Positions 5,323 through 9,197 of a stretch of 9,197 nt of DNA are shown piece by piece (the stretch's first letter is position 1; each line of letters opens with the position of its first letter). Made by a program: the position numbers and the translations under genes. The stretch is from Longimicrobium sp. (GTDB taxonomy: Bacteria; Gemmatimonadota; Gemmatimonadetes; Longimicrobiales; Longimicrobiaceae): positions 1 to 9,197 of the forward strand of contig JAUJMI010000122.1 in NCBI GenBank assembly GCA_030446945.1. The letters run 5' to 3'. The notes under the pieces were generated by a model. It was given only the letters and a program-made list of their open reading frames with translations. It did not search any database and was not told the DNA's origin.

Positions 5323-8238
5323 TCACGAGCCGAACGCCAGATCGTGGGGGAGGGTGAGGGTGAAGGTGCTGCCGGTGCCGGGCTCGCTGTGCACTGTGAG
5401 GTCACCGCCGAGGATGCGGGCGTACTCGCGGGCGAGGGGGAGGCCCAGGCCGGTGCCGCCCTCGCGGCGCGTCATCGTGGGTGCGACCTGGTAGAACGGC
5501 TCCCAGATGCGGTCCACGTGCTCCGGGCCGATGCCGGGACCGGTGTCTGCGACGGCGACCGCAACGCCGCCATCGTGGCCGCGGACGCGCACCACGACTC
5601 CGCCCCGTTCCGTGAACTTGAGGGCGTTGCCGATCATGTTGGTGAGGATCTGGCGCACCATCCCGATGTCCGTGCGGATGCGGGGGGTTGGCTCGGACTC
5701 CATGTGCAGCGTGAGGTGCTTGCGCTCGGCGGCGCCGTGCAGGGCCTCCACCACCGATGCGGCGAGGGAGACCGGGTTGACCTCGTCCGGCTCGGGACGC
5801 TTGGCGCCCGCTTCCAGGCGCGCCACGTCGAGCACCTGCTCGATCAGGCCCAGGAGGTGGCGCTGCGACGCCTGCATCCGCGAGAGCGCGTGCGCCTGCT
5901 GGGGGTTCACGGCGCCGTAGATCTCGTCCGCCATCAGCGACGCGTACCCCTCCAGCGCATTCAGCGGGGTGCGCAGCTCGTGGCTCATGGTCGCCAGGAA
6001 GTTGCTCTTGGCGTGGCTGGCCTCCTGCGCCTCCTCGTACAGCCGCGCGTTGCGTACGGCGATGGCGGCGTGGTTCGCCAGGAGGGAAAGGAGGCGCAGG
6101 TGCTCGCCGGTGAAGGCAGGGGCGCCCGCCGGGTTCACGACCGCGATCACCCCCAGCCCCTCGTCTCCCACGCGGAGCGGCGCCGCTGCGAGCACGCCCA
6201 CCCCGAGCTGTGACAGGTGACGCAGCGGGGCGGGCGCGCCGGGGTCGCCGGTGTCCAGGATGAGCGGGGAGCCGGCTCGGAGCACCTGCTCGGTGAGCGA
6301 GCCCTCCAGCACCCCGACCGACCCCTGGATGGGCGCCAGCGGTCCGGTGGCGACGGCGGCCCGCACCCGGTCCTGCCCCGTGCCCGCCACCAGCGTCAGC
6401 CCCGCCCCCGCGGCGCCGGTCAGCTCCTCCGCGATCCCCACGATGCGCGCCGTGACCTCGGCGGGGTCCAGGGTCGAAGAGAGCGCCTCGGCGGCGGCGA
6501 GGAGGGCGCGGCTCTCGTCGGCGCGGCGCCGCTCGCCGGCGAGGAGGCGGGCGTTGTGCATCGCCATCGCCGCGGAGTCGGCCAGCGCCTCCAGCACGCG
6601 CACGTCCTCGGCGGTAAACGGCTCCGCGCGGTCCACCACGCCGAGCACGCCGAACGATTCTCCAAAGGCGCGCATCGGCGCCAGGATCACGTTGCGGACG
6701 CCCAGCCGATGAAAGGTCGCGAGCGTTCCCGCGCCGCCGGGGATCTCGCCCGGCGAGTTGAAGACGAGGGTGCGCCCCTCCCGCTGTACCATCTCCAGCG
6801 ACGAGCCGGCCAGCGGGAAGACCGCCCCGTTCACCTGCGCCATGATGCCGAGCGCGGGCCCCACGCGCGCCCGGCCGTCGCCGCGGGCGGCGTTCACGTA
6901 GGCGCCGCGCGACCCCAGCAGATCCATCGCCGAGTGCGTGGCCAGCTCCAGCACGCGCGCCGGGTCGAGCTCGGAAACCAGGAAGCGCCCGATCTCACGG
7001 AGCGCGCGGCTCTCCTCTGCGCGGAGGGCGGCGTCGGCGGCGGCGGCTTCGGCCTCCACCTGGCGCTCGATCAGCGCCCGCTCCAGCCGCAGCCGGTCGG
7101 TGATGTCGTAGAAGGCCACCATGGCGCGGTCCACCTCGCCCGCCGCGTCGCGCAGCGGCACGCCCATCCCCAGCACCGTGCGCTCCTTTCCGTCCGGCAG
7201 AGGGATGACCATCTCCACCTCGGGTGTCGCTTCGCCGCGGAGGGCGCGCACCAGGGGGATCTCGTCGGCGGAAAAGGGCTCGCCCGCGGAGGTGCGCAGC
7301 GGCCAGTGCGCCAGGTAGCTGCTGGAGTCGTCATCGCCCACCTCTTCCGCAGTGCGCCCGCCCAGCCTGGCGCCCGCGGGGTTGACGTACGCGATGCGCC
7401 CTTCCGGCGCCCACGCCACGATCACGCCGACCGGCAGCGCGCCCAGGATGTCGAAGAGGGCGCGCCGCTCCGCCTCGGCCGCGCGGCGCGCGCGCACCGG
7501 TCCGGTCACCTCCACGGCGGTGGCGAGCAGGTGGCGGCGGCCGTCCGGGACGTCCACCATGCGCACGCTCAGGCGCAGCCACGCCGGGCGCGGACCCGTG
7601 GGCGGCACGCGGAGCTCGGCCACCTCCCACGGTTCGCCCGTCTCCGCCACCCGCTTCACCCGTTGCTCCACCTCCGACCCGGGCCAGCCGGGGACGACCT
7701 CGGCGACGGTGTGCCCCATCAGCGACCCCGGCGCGCGCCACGGATCGGCGAGGAAGGCGTGGCAAGCGGCGTTGGCCTCGCGCACCGCCAGCGTCTCCGC
7801 GTCCAGCAGCGCCACGGCCACGGGGAGGTTGGCGACCATCGAAGCCAGGCGTGCCTCGCGCGTGGCGGCCGCGCCGGGAGCGGGCGCCGTGCGCGGCGTT
7901 GCGTGCCGGACGTGCACGCGCAGGTCCCCGGTGGGGAGCGGGTCGGCCTCCACCTCCCAGGTGCGCCCGGCCCCGCGCGCCCCCGCCACGCGGAAGCAGA
8001 CGGCGGCGCGGTCCTCCATCGCCCGCTCCAGCGCTTCGGCTTCCGGCGTGCCGCGCCACCCCGGGAGCGCCTCCCAAAGCGACGACACGCCTTCGCGCTG
8101 CCCCAGCAGGTGGAGGATCTCCAGGAGAGAGGCGTTGACGTAGCGGAAGCGCCAGTCCGGCGCCAGCACGCACACGCCTTCACGGGCGGCGCCGTAGCGC
8201 GCTTCGTGGTCGCGGTGGCGGGCTTCGGAGCTCGGCAT
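5323..8238 (-). CDS. Soluble multi-PAS/GAF sensor histidine kinase
   Basis: 971 residues from ATG 8238; no clear SD, and no other in-frame start nearby fits the first domain. Domains in order: PAS-like at about 12-112, 130-247 and 256-383 (the third ends FYDITDRLRLERALIERQ, the usual PAS-to-coiled-coil exit); a helical linker 384-415; GAF 1 at about 420-562; GAF 2 at about 585-733; HisKA 741-806 with phospho-acceptor His753 in MSHELRTPLN; HATPase_c about 850-966 with N box NALKF (Asn871), G1 DTGPGIG (898-904), F box WEPFY and G2 GGTGLGL (927-933). All catalytic motifs are present, so it should autophosphorylate. There is no membrane helix, signal peptide or receiver domain: a cytoplasmic sensor whose partner is not in the window. 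No heme- or flavin-binding signature or GAF chromophore Cys stands out, so the ligand is unknown. It is 155 bp upstream of the transporter genes on the same strand, making cotranscription possible. Confidence 0.93.
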   Translation of the reverse strand: MPSSEARHRDHEARYGAAREGVCVLAPDWRFRYVNASLLEILHLLGQREGVSSLWEALPGWRGTPEAEALERAMEDRAAVCFRVAGARGAGRTWEVEADPLPTGDLRVHVRHATPRTAPAPGAAATREARLASMVANLPVAVALLDAETLAVREANAACHAFLADPWRAPGSLMGHTVAEVVPGWPGSEVEQRVKRVAETGEPWEVAELRVPPTGPRPAWLRLSVRMVDVPDGRRHLLATAVEVTGPVRARRAAEAERRALFDILGALPVGVIVAWAPEGRIAYVNPAGARLGGRTAEEVGDDDSSSYLAHWPLRTSAGEPFSADEIPLVRALRGEATPEVEMVIPLPDGKERTVLGMGVPLRDAAGEVDRAMVAFYDITDRLRLERALIERQVEAEAAAADAALRAEESRALREIGRFLVSELDPARVLELATHSAMDLLGSRGAYVNAARGDGRARVGPALGIMAQVNGAVFPLAGSSLEMVQREGRTLVFNSPGEIPGGAGTLATFHRLGVRNVILAPMRAFGESFGVLGVVDRAEPFTAEDVRVLEALADSAAMAMHNARLLAGERRRADESRALLAAAEALSSTLDPAEVTARIVGIAEELTGAAGAGLTLVAGTGQDRVRAAVATGPLAPIQGSVGVLEGSLTEQVLRAGSPLILDTGDPGAPAPLRHLSQLGVGVLAAAPLRVGDEGLGVIAVVNPAGAPAFTGEHLRLLSLLANHAAIAVRNARLYEEAQEASHAKSNFLATMSHELRTPLNALEGYASLMADEIYGAVNPQQAHALSRMQASQRHLLGLIEQVLDVARLEAGAKRPEPDEVNPVSLAASVVEALHGAAERKHLTLHMESEPTPRIRTDIGMVRQILTNMIGNALKFTERGGVVVRVRGHDGGVAVAVADTGPGIGPEHVDRIWEPFYQVAPTMTRREGGTGLGLPLAREYARILGGDLTVHSEPGTGSTFTLTLPHDLAFGS

Positions 8239-8359
8239 GGCGCGGGGCCGGGGTGGTCGTTGCGAGACGGAACCGGCGGGGTCGTGGCAAGAAGACGGCC
8301 ATCCTCCGTGAAGCGCCTCGGTCTTACGCGGAGGCGCGGAGAACTGCGAACCGCAGGGG

Positions 8360-8455
8360 CTCACACAGACACAGAGGCACAGAGGCGCTCCGTTCAGGAA
8401 GTGTGTCGGTGGAGGTGATGGTTTTCTTGCGATGTTCTCCGTGACTCTGTGTGAG
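8360..8455. repeat. Dispersed-repeat-like stretch with ctcacacaga inverted arms
   Basis: The 10-nt arm CTCACACAGA (8360-8369) recurs inverted as TCTGTGTGAG (8446-8455). Between them is the short direct repeat CACAGAGG (8370-8377 and 8379-8386 region). Flanking sequence (GCGGAGGCGCGGAGAAC 8329-8345; TTCTCCGTGACTC 8435-8447) has the 'cacggagacacagag' style of a common interspersed intergenic element. Translation in the kinase frame gives a low-complexity Cys/Leu/Pro-rich peptide (LCLCVCVS), a sign that the open frame upstream of 8238 is not protein. It lies in the kinase 5' region. Confidence 0.55.
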
Positions 8456-8471
8456 GCTTGTCGTTCGGTGA

Positions 8472-8512
8472 ACCCCATGCACGGGGTGGACTTAGGTCGC
8501 CCACGTGGCGAC
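8472..8512. other. Two short palindromes in the kinase/regulator intergenic region
   Basis: ACCCC-ATGCAC-GGGGT at 8472-8487 and GTCGCC-CACGT-GGCGAC at 8496-8512 lie between the divergent kinase and MarR-type genes. The second has perfect 6-nt arms and could be a protein-binding site for kinase transcription. No U-tract follows either, so they are not called terminators. Confidence 0.4.
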
Positions 8513-8541
8513 GCAGCACCGCCAGAACACTTGTTTAGTTA

Positions 8542-8559
8542 GTTCAGTATTGACTGAAC
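8542..8559. promoter_or_regulatory. Palindromic operator, probably for the MarR-type regulator
   Basis: GTTCAGT-ATTG-ACTGAAC: perfect 7-nt arms with a 4-nt spacer, in an A+T-rich island unlike the surrounding sequence. Size and symmetry fit a dimeric winged-helix repressor. It sits 53 bp upstream of the regulator's ATG and covers the candidate -35 box, which suggests autorepression. It also lies in the divergent region, so it could affect kinase transcription. Confidence 0.65.
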
Positions 8560-8578
8560 GAAACGAACGATTTAGCTT
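8550..8578 (+). promoter_or_regulatory. Candidate sigma70-type promoter of the MarR-type gene
   Basis: TTGACT (8550-8555) and TAGCTT (8573-8578) are separated by 17 bp, 33 bp before the ATG at 8612. The -35 is five of six to consensus and lies inside the right half of the palindrome; the -10 is weak (three of six). The local A+T richness supports a promoter here. Confidence 0.5.
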
Positions 8579-8611
8579 TGCGGCCGTCGAATCCCCTGAC
8601 CAGGTGAGCGC

Positions 8612-9094
8612 ATGGAAGGATCGGTACAGCAGTTCGTGGAGCGGATGGGGCTCCTGTGCGAGCGCGAGGGGATGCCCCGGGGCGCCGGACGCATGTTCGG
8701 GCTGCTGCTGGTGGGCGAGCGGGCGTACTCGCTGGACGAACTCGCCGAGAAGCTCCAGGCCAGCAAGGCGTCCGTCAGCACCAACGCGCGACTGCTGGAG
8801 TCGCTGGGGCTCATCGAGCGGGTTTCGTCGCTGGGCGACCGGCGCGACTTCTACCGCGTCGGCGACGACCCGTGGGAAAGGATGCTCCGCGTGGCGCAGG
8901 GGCGCTGGACCGACATGATCCAGCTCTTCGACGAGGCCCGCGAGAGCCTCCCCGCCGGCCGCGAGGTGGGATGCGCGCGGCTGTGCGGGGCGGCCCGCTT
9001 CCACCGCCTCCTGGTGGACCGCGTGGAAGGACTTATCCAGGAGTGGAAGGAGACCTGCCGCGCCGCCCGCCGCGTAGGGGACGACGCCGCGTGA
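8612..9094 (+). CDS. GbsR/MarR-family transcriptional regulator
   Basis: 160 residues from ATG 8612 with AGGTGAG a few nt upstream. Residues about 20-80 form a winged helix-turn-helix: GMPRGAGRMFGLLLVG (20-35), LDELAEKLQASKASVSTNAR (41-60, the HTH with its recognition helix), LLESLGLIERVSSLGDRRDF (61-80, helix and wing) and YRV. The 'MPR.AGR..G.LL' opening with 'L..S.gsvS...R.L...Gli.rv...g.R..yY' is typical of GbsR-like MarR relatives, DNA-binding dimers that usually repress a neighbouring operon such as an efflux system. Residues 88-147 are helical and amphipathic and probably form the dimer interface. Cys16, Cys121, Cys125 and Cys149 are present; redox sensing is possible but not shown. 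A perfect palindrome overlapping its promoter suggests autoregulation. The downstream start at 9172, 77 bp past the stop, probably begins a regulated gene. Confidence 0.88.
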   Translation: MEGSVQQFVERMGLLCEREGMPRGAGRMFGLLLVGERAYSLDELAEKLQASKASVSTNARLLESLGLIERVSSLGDRRDFYRVGDDPWERMLRVAQGRWTDMIQLFDEARESLPAGREVGCARLCGAARFHRLLVDRVEGLIQEWKETCRAARRVGDDAA

Positions 9095-9171
9095 TGCGGG
9101 CCCGAAAACTCGAATCCGGCGCGGGGAAGGATACGCATCCGCCGCGTGAACCTGAAAACGAACCGTCAGCC

Positions 9172-9197
9172 ATGAGATCGCCGAACGGGGTACGCCG
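9172..9197 (+). CDS. Probable start of a downstream gene (5' end only)
   Basis: ATG at 9172-9174 opens a frame (MRSPNGVR) that runs off the window. There is no strong SD. A 9-codon mini-frame from GTG 9146 ends in TGA overlapping this ATG (ATGA), which could couple translation. Position 77 bp after a MarR-type gene on the same strand fits a regulated partner, often an efflux component, but nothing in eight codons identifies it. Confidence 0.3.

Noticed and set aside
6217..8418. Plus-strand open frame of 733 codons across the kinase gene
   Set aside because: It is the complement of a gene with clear PAS, GAF and kinase motifs. Its product is Arg/Gly/His/Ala-rich with no domain, as expected for shadow frames in high-GC DNA.
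8239..8478. N-terminal extension of the kinase to 8478
   Set aside because: The extra peptide is the translated interspersed repeat (LCLCVCVS and similar), not protein.
8492..9004. Minus-strand open frame of 170 codons opposite the MarR-type gene
   Set aside because: Opposite strand of a clear winged-helix regulator; no motif of its own.
1..9197. CRISPR arrays, tRNA or rRNA genes, transposase genes
   Set aside because: No regularly spaced direct repeats, no tRNA cloverleaf or rRNA sequence noticed by eye, and no transposase-like protein in any frame.

Overview
The window is very G+C rich (about two thirds or more by eye). It is clearly bacterial, with Shine-Dalgarno sites, 4-nt start/stop overlaps and GTG/TTG starts. 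Protein style suggests a Gram-negative soil or rock bacterium, and the resemblance of the permeases and the AttH-like protein to those I associate with Gemmatimonadota (Longimicrobium-like) makes that phylum my best guess. This is an inference; no rRNA or marker gene is present.

Layout. At the left edge, plus strand: the 3' end of a YIP1-like membrane protein, then a very short DUF3221-like lipoprotein. A strong stem-loop terminator (395-433) separates these from a minus-strand gene for a 62-residue protein with four cysteines and an excellent ribosome binding site. A non-coding stretch (642-937) with several small hairpins follows.

The centre (938-5167) is a minus-strand ABC-transporter cassette, in transcription order: FtsX/MacB-type permease 1 (4361-5167, lacking the expected N-terminal membrane helix), permease 2 (3189-4364), a MacB/LolD-type ATPase (2353-3051), and a 472-residue protein (938-2356) that joins a permease-like N-terminal helix to a CrtC/AttH lipocalin-like domain. 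Two junctions are 4-nt GTGA overlaps. A long imperfect hairpin of repeat type sits between permease 2 and the ATPase. The set of parts recalls the attEFGH cluster of Agrobacterium (ATPase, two permeases, lipocalin-like AttH), but here the AttH part is membrane-anchored through a permease-like head. The likely theme is handling of a lipid or other hydrophobic compound at the inner membrane/periplasm; the substrate is unknown.

Upstream on the same strand is a 971-residue soluble hybrid histidine-kinase-type sensor (three PAS, two GAF, HisKA, HATPase; no receiver, no membrane helix). A G-run tract with G-quadruplex potential lies in the 155-bp gap between the kinase and permease 1. The kinase could share transcription with the transporter, but no response regulator is visible.

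At the right, a divergent plus-strand gene encodes a GbsR/MarR-type repressor. It is preceded by a 7+4+7 palindrome that overlaps a candidate -35 box, suggesting autoregulation, and followed by the probable first codons of a further gene. Between it and the kinase lies a dispersed-repeat-like stretch with ctcacacaga inverted arms.
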